From the NCBI RefSeq assembly GCF_016458275.1, contig NZ_JAEMHM010000001.1, positions 372,001-436,000 on the forward strand: a stretch of 64,000 nt of DNA, read 5' to 3'. The first letter of the stretch is position 1. Every line of letters begins with the position of its first letter. Source of the stretch: Geomesophilobacter sediminis (GTDB lineage Bacteria; Desulfobacterota; Desulfuromonadia; Geobacterales; Geobacteraceae). Below are positions 32,153-40,540 of this stretch, piece by piece. The notes below the pieces were generated by a model. It did no database searches, was not told the DNA's origin, and saw only the letters and a list, made by a program, of their open reading frames with translations. The position numbers and the translations under genes are program-made.

Positions 32153-34060
32153 ATGGCAAAATGGTCCATCAACGATTCCGCCAAGATCTACAACATTGAC
32201 AACTGGGGCGCCGAACTCTTCTCGATCAACAAGAAGGGTAACGTCTGCGTGCACCCGTCCCCCAACTCGAAGTATTCGATCGACCTGAAGGTGCTGGTCG
32301 ACGACCTCATCAAGCGCAAGATCAAGCCGCCGATCCTGCTGCGTTTCATGAACGTCCTGGAGGGGCGCATCGCCTCGATCGCCCGCGCCTTCCGCAACGC
32401 GATCCAGGACAACAACTACCCGGCGAAATACCAGACCTTCTATCCGATCAAGGTCAACCAGCAGCGCCAGGTGGTCGAAGCGATTGCGAATTTCGGCAAA
32501 AAGTACAACATCGGCCTCGAGGTCGGTTCCAAGCCCGAGCTGGTCGCGGCGATCTCCATGTCGTCCGGGAGCAAGCTCCCGATCCTTTGCAACGGCTACA
32601 AGGACACCGAGTTCATCGAGACCGTCCTCTACGCGACCCGGGTCGGCTACGACATCACCATCGTGGTGGAGAAGCTTTTCGAGCTGGAGAAGATCATCGA
32701 GCTCGCCAAGAAGACCGGCATCAACCCGAAGCTCGGCATCCGGGTGAAGCTCTCCTCGCGCGGCATCGGGAAGTGGTCCACCTCCGGCGGCGACGACGCC
32801 AAGTTCGGCCTGCGCATCTCCGAGATCATCGCCGCGATCGACATGCTCCAGAAAAATGACCTGCTCGACTGCGTGAAGCTGCTCCACTTCCACGTCGGAA
32901 GCCAGATCACCAAGATCGACAAGATCAAGAACGCCCTCATCGAGGGGACCCGCATCTACGTCGAGATGAAGCGCCTCGGGGTGAACCTCGATTTCCTCGA
33001 CATCGGCGGCGGGTTGGGCGTCGACTACGACGGTTCCAAGTCGAGCTACTTCTCCAGCGTCAACTATTCCATGGATGAGTACGCCAACGACGTCATCTAC
33101 CAGGTGAAGAACATCTGCGACGAGGCCGGGGTCCCCTGCCCGAACATCATCTCCGAGTCGGGGCGCGCCACCGTCGCGCACTACTCGCTCCTGGTGACCA
33201 ACGTCCTGAACCACAACACCCAGGTAAGCAGCACCGATTTCGAGGCCATCCTCTCCGAGCCGGAAAAGCTTTCGCCGACGGTGAAGAAACTCGTCGACAT
33301 CTACAAGAGCATCGACCGGCATTCCCTGCGCGAGGACTACCACGACACGATCCAGCTGATCCAGGAATCGGTGAGCCTCTTCAACCTCGGCTACCTGAAC
33401 ATGAACGAGCGCGCCAACGCCGAGTGGATCTGCTCCAAGATCATCCGCAAGATCAACTCCATCGTGGAGAAGCTCAAGCCGATCCCGGACGAGCTGCAGA
33501 ACTTCCAGCTGAGCCTGCGCCAGACCTACTTCGCCAACTTCTCGCTCTTCCAGTCGGTGCCGGACTCCTGGGCCATCGACCAGCTCTTCCCGATCGTGCC
33601 GATCCAGCGCCTCGACGAGAAGCCGGACGTCCTCGCCTCCATCGCGGACATCACCTGCGACTCCGACGGCGAGATCACGAGCTTCGTCGGCGAAAACGGC
33701 CGGACCAAGGCGCTGCCGCTGCACAAGATCGACACCGGCGAGGAGTACTTCATCGGCTTCTTCCTGATCGGTGCCTACCAGGAAATCCTGGGGGACATGC
33801 ACAACCTGTTCGGCGACACCAACGCGGTGCACATCAGCTTCAACAAGAAGACCAACTACCGCATCGATTCGGTCATCACCGGCGATGCGACCTGGGAAAG
33901 CCTCAAGTACGTCCAGTACGACAGCCACGAGATCCTGAAGCGGGTCCGCAACAACCTGGAACAGGACGTGGCGCTGCAGAAGGTCTCGATCGAGGAGAGC
34001 AGCCATTTCCTGGAACTCCTCGATAAGACGCTGCAGTCTTACACCTACCTGGGGGAGTGA
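32153..34060 (+). CDS. speA: Biosynthetic arginine decarboxylase
   Basis: A 635-residue PLP enzyme that decarboxylates arginine to agmatine, the first step to putrescine. Length matches the family (about 630-660). The PLP lysine region is YQTFYPIKVNQQRQVVEAI; GLEVGSKPELVAAISM, LHFHVGSQITKIDKIK, DIGGGLGVDYDGSKSS and ESGRATVAHYS are cofactor- and substrate-contacting blocks of fold type III arginine decarboxylases. The final C-terminal part includes the insert and SpeA-type helical bundle. It follows nspC on the same strand after 175 bases containing two repeats. It provides agmatine to make putrescine for the carboxyspermidine route. The ATG at 32153 is preceded by AAGGGTG. Confidence 0.97.
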   Translation: MAKWSINDSAKIYNIDNWGAELFSINKKGNVCVHPSPNSKYSIDLKVLVDDLIKRKIKPPILLRFMNVLEGRIASIARAFRNAIQDNNYPAKYQTFYPIKVNQQRQVVEAIANFGKKYNIGLEVGSKPELVAAISMSSGSKLPILCNGYKDTEFIETVLYATRVGYDITIVVEKLFELEKIIELAKKTGINPKLGIRVKLSSRGIGKWSTSGGDDAKFGLRISEIIAAIDMLQKNDLLDCVKLLHFHVGSQITKIDKIKNALIEGTRIYVEMKRLGVNLDFLDIGGGLGVDYDGSKSSYFSSVNYSMDEYANDVIYQVKNICDEAGVPCPNIISESGRATVAHYSLLVTNVLNHNTQVSSTDFEAILSEPEKLSPTVKKLVDIYKSIDRHSLREDYHDTIQLIQESVSLFNLGYLNMNERANAEWICSKIIRKINSIVEKLKPIPDELQNFQLSLRQTYFANFSLFQSVPDSWAIDQLFPIVPIQRLDEKPDVLASIADITCDSDGEITSFVGENGRTKALPLHKIDTGEEYFIGFFLIGAYQEILGDMHNLFGDTNAVHISFNKKTNYRIDSVITGDATWESLKYVQYDSHEILKRVRNNLEQDVALQKVSIEESSHFLELLDKTLQSYTYLGE

Positions 34061-34065
34061 TCTTC

Positions 34066-34184
34066 CTCGTAGAGGGACATTGTTGAAGGGATACATTGCT
34101 GAGGGGGACAGGCACCTTGCGGAGCCTGTCCCCGATCGAAGGTACATTGTTGAGGGCAGGCACCTTGCGGAGCCTGTCCCCAGA
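34066..34184. repeat. Tandem palindromic repeats, family D (GACAGGC...GCCTGTC)
   Basis: Two tandem copies of about 50 bases, each consisting of TACATTG(T/C)TGAGGG, then CAGGCACCTTGCGGAGCCTG and TCCCC (copies around 34090-34133 and 34143-34181), preceded by a partial copy of the leading part near 34078. Each can fold into a GGACAGGC / GCCTGTCC hairpin. It lies after speA, before the terminator. Confidence 0.8.
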
Positions 34185-34187
34185 GCG

Positions 34188-34219
34188 AAGGGAAGGGCCA
34201 AAAAGCTCTTCCCTTTTTT
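34188..34219 (+). terminator. Rho-independent terminator of speA
   Basis: AAGGGAAG (34188-34195) pairs with CTTCCCTT (34208-34215), followed by T residues to 34219. Between here and 34371 I see no further gene. Confidence 0.8.
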
Positions 34220-34371
34220 CGTGGAAAGAGCGAATCTGGTTGCATTCCTGTCGCGGCTTGCGGCAGATAGAGAACCCGCTACAATTCGTTGCTATTGTGC
34301 CCTGGTTCTCCTGCCCTCACGCCGCACCTAAGTTCGTTAATCCGTTCGCTTTGGCCCGATGGAGGTGACAG

Positions 34372-34572
34372 ATGCTGATACAGGTGCTTTACCCCGACGA
34401 AAGATACGATTACGTGAAGGAGTTCATGCTCGACGAGCTGATCGAGAGCCAGAAGATAACGCGCTTCAAACGTCGCAGCGGCTGGGTGACCCTGGGGGTG
34501 GACCCGATCCGCAAGCCGCGCCGGAAGGACCCCTCCTTCGCGGGACCGGAGCGGCGGGGCACGGTGCGCTGA
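34372..34572 (+). CDS. Small conserved protein, GSU3473-like
   Basis: A 66-residue protein, MLIQVLYPDERYDYVKEFML at the start, basic toward the end (RKPRRK). It has an ideal ribosome binding site (GGAGGTGACAG before ATG) and its own terminator, so it is surely expressed. The N-terminal 50 residues, with the WVTLGVDPIR segment, resemble the small conserved GSU3473-type proteins of Geobacter genomes, which have no known function. No signal peptide or membrane segment is present. It probably folds as a small cytosolic domain and may bind nucleic acid through its basic tail, which is a guess. The family name rests on memory of the sequence pattern. Confidence 0.7.
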   Translation: MLIQVLYPDERYDYVKEFMLDELIESQKITRFKRRSGWVTLGVDPIRKPRRKDPSFAGPERRGTVR

Positions 34573-34598
34573 TTTCCGAAACAGAGCCGAATAAACGA

Positions 34599-34643
34599 GA
34601 AGGCGGCCAAGATCATCTGCGATCCTGGCCGCCTTCGTTTTTT
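34599..34643 (+). terminator. Rho-independent terminator of the GSU3473-like gene
   Basis: GAAGGCGGCCA (34599-34609) pairs perfectly with TGGCCGCCTTC (34626-34636); six T follow at 34638-34643. Confidence 0.9.
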
Positions 34644-34702
34644 CCCGGGGGCACTACGTGTGGCAGGGGCGGGCGCACCGGAATCGATGATCCGCCTCAC
34701 CC

Positions 34703-34728
34703 TGTGGGAGCGCCATTTCGGGCGCGGA
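34703..34728 (+). repeat. REP-like repeat, family A
   Basis: GTGGGAGCGCC-ATTTC-GGGCGCGGA, a single-hairpin copy close to the end of the leftward MBL gene. Confidence 0.7.
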
Positions 34729-34753
34729 CTCTAACGCTATCCTTCCTCAGCGG

Positions 34754-35671
34754 TCAGGGCTGTCCCTCTCCCGGGTACTTCTTGGCATACCGGGCAGTGA
34801 CATTGTATTTCACCATCCACTCCCCCATGCTCCGCTTCGGGAGTTCCTTGAGGAGCACCGCGGTGATTGAATCGGCCGTCTCGCCCTTTGCCGCGAGCCG
34901 GCTCGCCGTAGCATCGAACTGCGCCAGGTAGGCCTTCATCTCCCGCAGGTCCTTCTTGGTGGAAAGCGGGCCATGCCCCGGGACGATCTTTTCGATATCC
35001 ATGGCCAGGAGGTTATCGAGCGTCCTGTTCCACCCGGGGAAGTCGCCGTCGGCCAGGAAGGGGTGGAAGTCGGTGAAGAGGATGTCCCCGCTGAAAAGAA
35101 GCTTCTCCTTGGGGAGATAGACCACGAGGCTTCCCGCGGTATGGGAGGGGGCGGTGCGTACGAGGCGGACTTCCTCCCCGCCCAGGTCGATCAGCATCTG
35201 GTCCGAGAAGGCTAGAGACGGCACGACCACCTTGGTTCCGGCCATGTCCTCGGCGCTGAGGCCGTAGTTTCCGGCATGCTGCAGTATCCTTTCACCCTGT
35301 GTCGCAAGCGCAGCACGGTCGCTTTCATGGGAGATGATCGTCGCCCCGACCTTGGCAAAGACGCAGTTGCCCAATGCATGGTCCAGATGGGTGTGGGTGT
35401 TGACGACGTACTTGATCGGCTTGGCCGTGACCTTGCGGATGTCGGCAAGGAAACGCTCCCCCTCCTTGGCGGAGATCAGGGTGTCCACAACCAGGACCCC
35501 GTCGCGGCCGATGACGATGCCGGCATTGGCGGCAAAACTGTGCTTCGGGGAAGCGTCCTTGCTCCCGACATAGGCATAGACGTCGTCGGCCAGTTTGGTC
35601 AGTTCCGCGTACGCGTTTTGGACCAGAAAAAGGGTCAGCAGCAGGGTGATCGACAAAACCGTTCTTCTCAT
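34754..35671 (-). CDS. Exported MBL-fold metallo-hydrolase
   Basis: A 305-residue metallo-beta-lactamase-fold hydrolase with a signal peptide (MRRTVLSITLLLTLFLVQNAYA). The dinuclear metal site motif is THTHLDHALGN (HxHxDH), followed by SHTAGSLVV with the next His, SGDILF with the bridging Asp and PGHGPLS with the last His. Family members with this order are mostly of the glyoxalase II-like or quinoprotein-associated type (YvbK/PA-type); the substrate cannot be named. The 75 C-terminal residues are helical (DATASRLAAKGETADSITAVLLKELP) and could be a dimer arm. A strong ribosome binding site GAGGAGGAG precedes the ATG. It is divergent from the following small gene. Confidence 0.9.
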   Translation of the reverse strand: MRRTVLSITLLLTLFLVQNAYAELTKLADDVYAYVGSKDASPKHSFAANAGIVIGRDGVLVVDTLISAKEGERFLADIRKVTAKPIKYVVNTHTHLDHALGNCVFAKVGATIISHESDRAALATQGERILQHAGNYGLSAEDMAGTKVVVPSLAFSDQMLIDLGGEEVRLVRTAPSHTAGSLVVYLPKEKLLFSGDILFTDFHPFLADGDFPGWNRTLDNLLAMDIEKIVPGHGPLSTKKDLREMKAYLAQFDATASRLAAKGETADSITAVLLKELPKRSMGEWMVKYNVTARYAKKYPGEGQP

Positions 35672-35915
35672 TCAACTCCTCCTCATGGCATAGCGATGTT
35701 CAACGCAGGCCGATTATTCTATGCCTTATCGTCTATATTTCAACTTTTATCTCTCAATCCAATGTCGGTGAGAAAGCACCGGAAGTCAATGGACAGGGGT
35801 GAGCCTGAAAATGCGCGACGTCCAGCAGGGAAAATTTTTTTGATCTGGGTTGGAGAAATAGGACCGTAATGGTATTATTGGATGCCAGTACAATTCATTA
35901 ACGACAAGGTTACCC

Positions 35916-36071
35916 ATGTCCCACGATATATTGCTGCTCATCGCCGGCGCTGCCACTTTGGCGGCGCTTTCCGTCATCTGTGAATGTTGCGGGCTGCAGC
36001 GCTCCTTGCTGCTGGTCCGTTACGGCAAAAAGGCCGCCGCTTCGGAAAGGGGCGTACACGAACAAGCCTAA
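35916..36071 (+). CDS. Small single-helix membrane protein (51 residues)
   Basis: A 51-codon frame with one hydrophobic helix at the N-terminus (ILLLIAGAATLAALSVICECC), then a basic part (LLLVRYGKKAAASERG). The helix ends in Cys-Glu-Cys-Cys, an unusual triple-Cys cluster. A weak ribosome binding site (AAGG) lies 7-10 bases upstream. It ends 28 bases before the yceI-like gene, so both may share a transcript. There is no clear family; it could be a membrane-bound accessory of the YceI protein, or an accidental frame. Confidence 0.45.
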   Translation: MSHDILLLIAGAATLAALSVICECCGLQRSLLLVRYGKKAAASERGVHEQA

Positions 36072-36099
36072 ACTGCGATTTTGGTAGAAGGAGGCAGAC

Positions 36100-36696
36100 A
36101 TGAAACGCTATCTATCACTGGTTGTGGCCTTGGTCCTGGCCCTCCCGACCCTGGCCTTCGCCGCCAGCTACAACATCGACCCTGATCACAGCAACATCGG
36201 CTTCAAGGTCCGGCACCTCATGGTTTCCAATGTCAAAGGGGTGTTCGGAAAGGTGCAAGGGGCGGTTTTCATCGACGAAAAAGACCTAACCAGGTCCAAC
36301 GTCAACGTGACGATCGATGCATCTTCCGTGGATACGGGGGTGGTCAAGAGGGATACCCACCTGCGCAGTCCCGACTTTCTGGACGTGGCGAAGTACCCGA
36401 CCATCACCTTTGCCTCCAGGAAGGTCGTGCGGGTAGGGAAGGAGCGGCTGAACGTGTTGGGGGACCTGACCATCCACGGGGTGACGAAGCCGGTAGTCCT
36501 CGATGTGGAAGGGGTATCCGGGGAGTCGAAGGATCCCTGGGGCAACCTGCGCCGGGGGGCTACCGCAAGCACCAAGATCAGCCGGAAGGATTTTGGTTTG
36601 GTATGGAACAAGTCACTTGAAACCGGCGGTGTGGTCGTCGGTGACGAAGTCTTCATCACCCTCGAGGTCGAGATGATCAAGCAAGTACCGAAGTAG
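36100..36696 (+). CDS. YceI-family periplasmic lipid-binding protein
   Basis: A 198-residue exported protein of the YceI family. Signal peptide MKRYLSLVVALVLALPTLAFA, then SYNIDPDHSNIGFKVRHLMVSNVKGVFGKVQG, the family's characteristic N-terminal strand set; DTGVVKRDTHLRSPDFLDVAKYPTITFASRKV and LTIHGVTKPVVLDVE are further hallmark blocks. YceI proteins are beta-barrel lipocalin-like proteins which bind isoprenoid-type lipids such as quinones in the periplasm. Length is standard (about 190). A strong ribosome binding site GAAGGAGG precedes it. It may share a transcript with the small membrane protein just upstream. Confidence 0.95.
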   Translation: MKRYLSLVVALVLALPTLAFAASYNIDPDHSNIGFKVRHLMVSNVKGVFGKVQGAVFIDEKDLTRSNVNVTIDASSVDTGVVKRDTHLRSPDFLDVAKYPTITFASRKVVRVGKERLNVLGDLTIHGVTKPVVLDVEGVSGESKDPWGNLRRGATASTKISRKDFGLVWNKSLETGGVVVGDEVFITLEVEMIKQVPK

Positions 36697-36807
36697 CCTG
36701 TCGCGGAGGGGGCGACGGTCCCCGCGTTTGCCAGGACGCGGATCCTCGCCCCCTTACGCATTCCCCGCCCATCTTCCTGCCTTCTTTACCCGCGCGTCAT
36801 CTTGCCG

Positions 36808-36836
36808 TTGTAATTCTCTAAGAAAAACCGTAATAT
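36808..36836 (+). promoter_or_regulatory. Probable promoter of the EamA-like / LysE genes
   Basis: TTGTAA (36808-36813), 17-base spacer, TAATAT (36831-36836). About 165 bases upstream of the EamA-like gene. A truncated family A repeat follows at 36900. Confidence 0.5.
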
Positions 36837-36899
36837 GCGCCCCGGCTTTCCTCGGAACATCCGGGAAAGCGGTCAACCCGGAGGCGTCGGCGCCATCTC

Positions 36900-36921
36900 T
36901 GTGGGAGCGCCCTTCCACCGG
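36900..36921 (+). repeat. Truncated REP-like repeat, family A
   Basis: TGTGGGAGCGCCCTTCCACC: the left arm of family A without the matching right arm. The DNA around it, up to 36980, contains an additional degenerate family C piece (AACCCGGTCCCTCC). Confidence 0.5.
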
Positions 36922-37002
36922 GTTTGGCGTGGGCATTTTTCCCCCAACCCGGTCCCTCCGAAGGAGCGGGTGCTTTCAAGGTTAAAGGAGTTTTCCCGAA
37001 CA

Positions 37003-37440
37003 ATGGCTCCCTGGTTTTGGTATGCCTTCGCGGCGGCGGTATTCTACGGATTGCACCAGGTTTTCACGAAGTTCGCCGCCGAACGGATCGGAAGCGGCAT
37101 CGGAGGGTTCGTGGTGGAGGCGACCGCTGCGGCCTGCATTGCCGGCTATCTCCTGTTCCAGCGCACTACCGGACGGGAACTCGGCGCGGTCACTTCGGCC
37201 GGGCTCGTCTACTCGGGGATCACCGGCCTGTGCGTCGGAATCGGGACGGTCCTTTTCTTCCTGCTGTTTCAAAAGGGAGGCCCGCTCCAGGCGGTGCCGG
37301 TGGTCCTGGCTGCCGGCGCGGCGCTGATGGCCGTGGCAGGCATCGTGGTGTTCAAGGAGCCGGTCCAGTGGCAGCGGCTCCTCGGCGTGGTGCTCTCCCT
37401 GGTTTCCCTTTACCTTTTGCATTGGGGTGCCAACGAATGA
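37003..37440 (+). CDS. EamA-like membrane protein (single domain, half-size DMT transporter)
   Basis: A 145-residue integral membrane protein of five helices with the EamA-type start WFWYAFAAAVFYGLHQVFTKFAAERIGS and final IVVFKEPVQWQRLLGVVLSLVSLYLL, which is the ending motif of drug/metabolite transporter domains. Such half-size members pair as dimers (EmrE-like). The cargo is unknown. A LysE-type exporter gene follows after 37 bases, so the two may export related amines or amino acids. The AAAGGAG at 36984-36990 is 12 bases upstream of the ATG, longer than usual. Confidence 0.8.
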   Translation: MAPWFWYAFAAAVFYGLHQVFTKFAAERIGSGIGGFVVEATAAACIAGYLLFQRTTGRELGAVTSAGLVYSGITGLCVGIGTVLFFLLFQKGGPLQAVPVVLAAGAALMAVAGIVVFKEPVQWQRLLGVVLSLVSLYLLHWGANE

Positions 37441-37477
37441 GCGCGCCGTTGGCGGCTAAGACAAAGGGCCAGTTCGC

Positions 37478-38101
37478 ATGATGGCCTATCTTGGCGCGGG
37501 GGTGCTGCTCGGGATATCGGCAGGCTTCTCCCCCGGTCCGCTCTTCGCGTTGGTCCTTTCCCAGACACTGCGCCACGGCATCCGCGAGGGATGCAAGGTG
37601 GCGTTCGCCCCCCTGATCACCGACCTTCCGATCATCCTGCTTACCACGCTGCTTCTTACCCGGATCGCACAGTTCAAACCGCTGCTTGGCTTCATCTCGC
37701 TGGGGGGAGGGGTGTTCCTGCTGACCATGGCGTACGGCACCTTCCGTTCCGGCGGCGAGTGCGACATCGACACCCAGAGCGCTCCCAAATCCCTGAGCCG
37801 GGGGATCCTCACCAACCTGCTGAGCCCGCATCCCTATCTCTTCTGGATTGCCGTCGGTGCGCCCACGATTCTAAAAGGGTGGAGCCTTGCGCCGATGGCA
37901 GCGGTTTCCTTCGTGGCGGCATTTTCCGGGTGCCTGATCGGGTCGAAGCTGCTATTGGCGCTGCTGGTGGGGAAGTCGAGGAGATTTTTGGCGGGGACCA
38001 CCTACCGGTGGGTGATGCGGAGCCTGGGGGCGATGCTGCTGGTCTTCGCGGGGCTGCTGTTTCGGGATGGGATCACTCTGCTGAAAGGACTGGGGGGCTA
38101 G
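37478..38101 (+). CDS. LysE-family amino acid exporter
   Basis: A 207-residue inner-membrane exporter of the LysE/RhtB family with six predicted helices. The N-terminus LGAGVLLGISAGFSPGPLFALVLSQTLRHGIREG has the family motif (SPGP, then GxxxG), followed by FAPLITDLPIILLTTLLL and LSRGILTNLLSPHPYLFWIAVGAP. Family members export amino acids or related compounds such as lysine, homoserine or leucine; the cargo is not predictable. It lies 37 bases after the EamA-like gene, likely in one operon. Ribosome binding site AAAGGG. Confidence 0.9.
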   Translation: MMAYLGAGVLLGISAGFSPGPLFALVLSQTLRHGIREGCKVAFAPLITDLPIILLTTLLLTRIAQFKPLLGFISLGGGVFLLTMAYGTFRSGGECDIDTQSAPKSLSRGILTNLLSPHPYLFWIAVGAPTILKGWSLAPMAAVSFVAAFSGCLIGSKLLLALLVGKSRRFLAGTTYRWVMRSLGAMLLVFAGLLFRDGITLLKGLGG

Positions 38102-38123
38102 TCCGGACAGCGGCAGGTGCTTA

Positions 38124-38345
38124 CATGGAGCGACATTCCTGCCGGGATCATCTCTCGCTATGCAAGGTAGGCCGGCACCCCTGTGGGAGCGCCTTTCCAG
38201 GCACGACTAACCGCAATCGAAGTCACCGCCTCCGGCGGTTCGCGCCAAAAATGGCGCTCCTACAGGGTAACCTCTCTCAGCGTCCCTTCTCCTTCCAGGG
38301 GGGCGCGCGAGAGCTCGGTTTGCGCCGGACTGGGTGAGGATGGGA
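38124..38345. repeat. Block of three dispersed repeats (families A and C)
   Basis: 38124-38149 is a variant of family A (TGGAGCGACATTCCTGCCGGG). 38182-38267 is a full head-to-head pair of family A: GTGGGAGCGCCTTTCCAGGC, CCGCCTCCGGCGG, then CGCGCC-AAAAATGGCGCTCC. 38286-38345 is a family C copy ending GGGTGAGGATGGGAGGGG. Nothing else is seen in this 300-base gap between the converging LysE and ldhH genes. Confidence 0.8.
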
Positions 38346-38404
38346 GGGGCGCCAATCACGGGCGCAGCATGCTGCGCCCCTACCTTCTGGATCCGCCGAA
38401 TTTC

Positions 38405-40540
38405 TTACTCGACCTGCTCCGCCAAAAGCTCGGCGGTGTGCCTTACCTCCACCTTCGACCCTTCGCGGTCAAACCCGCCCCGGATCTGCAGCACACACCC
38501 CGGGCAATCCATCGCCACCAGCGGCGCCCCGGTCTCCTTGATGTTGTGCAGCTTGCGCTGGAGGATCGGCGCCGAGATCTCCGGAAGCTTCATCGAATAG
38601 GACCCGCCCATCCCGCAGCAGGTATCGCACTCGAACATCTCCGCCACCTGATACCCCGCCTTTTGCAAAAGCTCCCTCGGTTCCTCGGAAACCCGCAGCG
38701 TCCGCTTCAGGTGGCAGGAATCATGGTAGGTGATCTTGCCGAGCTCATTTCCTTCCTTGAGGGTGAGCCTCCCCGCGTCGACCAGCCGCTTCACCAGGGT
38801 CGAGAAATCGACCGTCTTCTCGGCCAGCACCTTGGCCTTCTCCAGCCATTCGGTCCGTCCCGCCGTTTCCAATGTCTTTCCGAACTCGTGATTGAGCGCC
38901 ACCGTGCAGGTGGGGCAGGCTGACACCACGTAGGTCGCCTCGTCGGCACGCAGTGCGTCGATGTTGTCGGCAGCATTTTGCGCGGCGACGTCCCAGGCCC
39001 CGTTGTAGAGGGCGGGGGCGCCGCAGCAGGTCTGCTCCTGCGGGAAAACCACCTCGATCCCCGCCTTGTTGAGGATCTTGACCAGCGACGCCCCCATCTC
39101 CGGGTAGGCGAAATCGATCAGGCACCCTGCATAGAAGACCGCCTTTTCCGGGCAACCCTTGGGCTGCTCGATCCTGGCGAAACGGTCCCGGAACGGCTCG
39201 GCCGCGATCGCCGGAAGGCTCCGGGTCTCGGTGAGGTCCGAGAGGAAGAGGGGGAGGTGACGGATGAAGCTCCCCGAAGTGAAGGCCTTCCCGGCGATGG
39301 AGGCGGCGCGCAGCATGCCATGGAAGAGCTTGCGGTTGTTCACCACGCCGAAGATCGCTTTTTGCGCGAGCGAGGTCCCCTGTTCCGCCACCAGGCGGCG
39401 CCGGATCTCCATGATCATCTCGGGGATGTCGAGCTTGCCCGGGCAGACCTCCTTGCAGTTGCCGCACTGGATGCAGAGCCCCTGGATGTCGTCGGACTTC
39501 TTGAGCTCCTCGAACCAGGCGGTGAGGATGGTCCCGATCCCGCCGGTGTAGACGCTGCCGAAGACGTGGCCGCCGACCAGGCGGAAGATCGGGCAGACGT
39601 TGAGGCAGGAACCGCAGCGGATGCACTGCAGCGCCTGCTTGAATTTCGGGTCCCGCGCCATCTCGCTGCGCCGGTTGTCCATCAGGATGATGTGGAGCTC
39701 CTTCCTGCTCCCGTCGTCGTTTTCGGTAGGGCCGGTGATGATGGAGACGTAGCTGGTGAGCAGCTGGGCGGTGGCGCTGCGGGGGAGGGCGGTCAGCACC
39801 GGCACCACGTCCTCGAACTTCTCCACGAACTTCTCGATCCCCACCAGGGCGATGTGGACCTTGGGGAGTGTGGTGACCAGGCGGGCGTTCCCCTCGTTGG
39901 TCATAAGCACGATGCTCCCGGTGTCGGCGACCGCGATGTTCCCGCCGGAAATCCCCATCTCGGCTTTGAGGAACTTGGAGCGGAGTTCCTGTCGGGCGAC
40001 CTCGACCAGGCGCGGGATGTCCGAGGAGAGCCGCTCGTCCACTTCCTTGCTGAAAAGCTCGGCCACCTCCTCCTTGGTCATGTGGATCGCCGGCATCACC
40101 ATGTGCGAGGGTTTCTGCCCGGCGAGCTGGATGATCCATTCCCCCAGGTCGGTCTCGCCGACCTCGATCCCGTTTGCCTCCAAAAAGGCGTTCAGGTGGA
40201 TCTCCTCGGTCGCCATCGATTTCGATTTCACCACGCTTTTGACCCCGTTTTCCCGGGCCACCTTGAGGATGTACTCCTTCACCGCGGCCGGATCGCTGGT
40301 CCGGAAGACCTTGGCGCCGGCCGCCTCGGCGTTGGCGGTGAAACGCTCCGCCATCTCGTCCAGGTGCGAGGCGGCGTACGCCTTGCGGTCCGCGATGGTC
40401 CCGCGCAGCGCCTCGAAGTCCATCCCTTCGTACGCCTTGGCGCGGTTTACCTTGTAGGCCTCCGAGAACTTGCCGAGCGCGCCGGTCAGGTTCGCGTTGT
40501 TGACCGCCCTGGTGATCGATTCCTTGAATTCGCGCTTCAT
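38405..40540 (-). CDS. ldhH: L-lactate dehydrogenase large Fe-S subunit (LutB-LutA fusion, LdhH type)
   Basis: A 711-residue protein that joins the LUD/ferredoxin part of LutB with a LutA-like CCG part. Residues ~60-300 are the LUD domain (NIAVADTGSIVLMTNEGNARLVTTLP). Two [4Fe-4S] motifs follow, CIRCGSCLNVCP and CIQCGNCKEVCP. The C-terminal half has two heterodisulfide-reductase-like CCG domains with CCGAPALYNG and CCGMGGSYSMKLPEI, as in LutA. Together with LutC it oxidises L-lactate to pyruvate and sends electrons to the quinone pool. In Bacillus these are separate proteins; the fused form is known from deltaproteobacteria. The stop of lutC overlaps its start (ATGA). It is divergent from lctP. 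Confidence 0.93.
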   Translation of the reverse strand: MKREFKESITRAVNNANLTGALGKFSEAYKVNRAKAYEGMDFEALRGTIADRKAYAASHLDEMAERFTANAEAAGAKVFRTSDPAAVKEYILKVARENGVKSVVKSKSMATEEIHLNAFLEANGIEVGETDLGEWIIQLAGQKPSHMVMPAIHMTKEEVAELFSKEVDERLSSDIPRLVEVARQELRSKFLKAEMGISGGNIAVADTGSIVLMTNEGNARLVTTLPKVHIALVGIEKFVEKFEDVVPVLTALPRSATAQLLTSYVSIITGPTENDDGSRKELHIILMDNRRSEMARDPKFKQALQCIRCGSCLNVCPIFRLVGGHVFGSVYTGGIGTILTAWFEELKKSDDIQGLCIQCGNCKEVCPGKLDIPEMIMEIRRRLVAEQGTSLAQKAIFGVVNNRKLFHGMLRAASIAGKAFTSGSFIRHLPLFLSDLTETRSLPAIAAEPFRDRFARIEQPKGCPEKAVFYAGCLIDFAYPEMGASLVKILNKAGIEVVFPQEQTCCGAPALYNGAWDVAAQNAADNIDALRADEATYVVSACPTCTVALNHEFGKTLETAGRTEWLEKAKVLAEKTVDFSTLVKRLVDAGRLTLKEGNELGKITYHDSCHLKRTLRVSEEPRELLQKAGYQVAEMFECDTCCGMGGSYSMKLPEISAPILQRKLHNIKETGAPLVAMDCPGCVLQIRGGFDREGSKVEVRHTAELLAEQVE

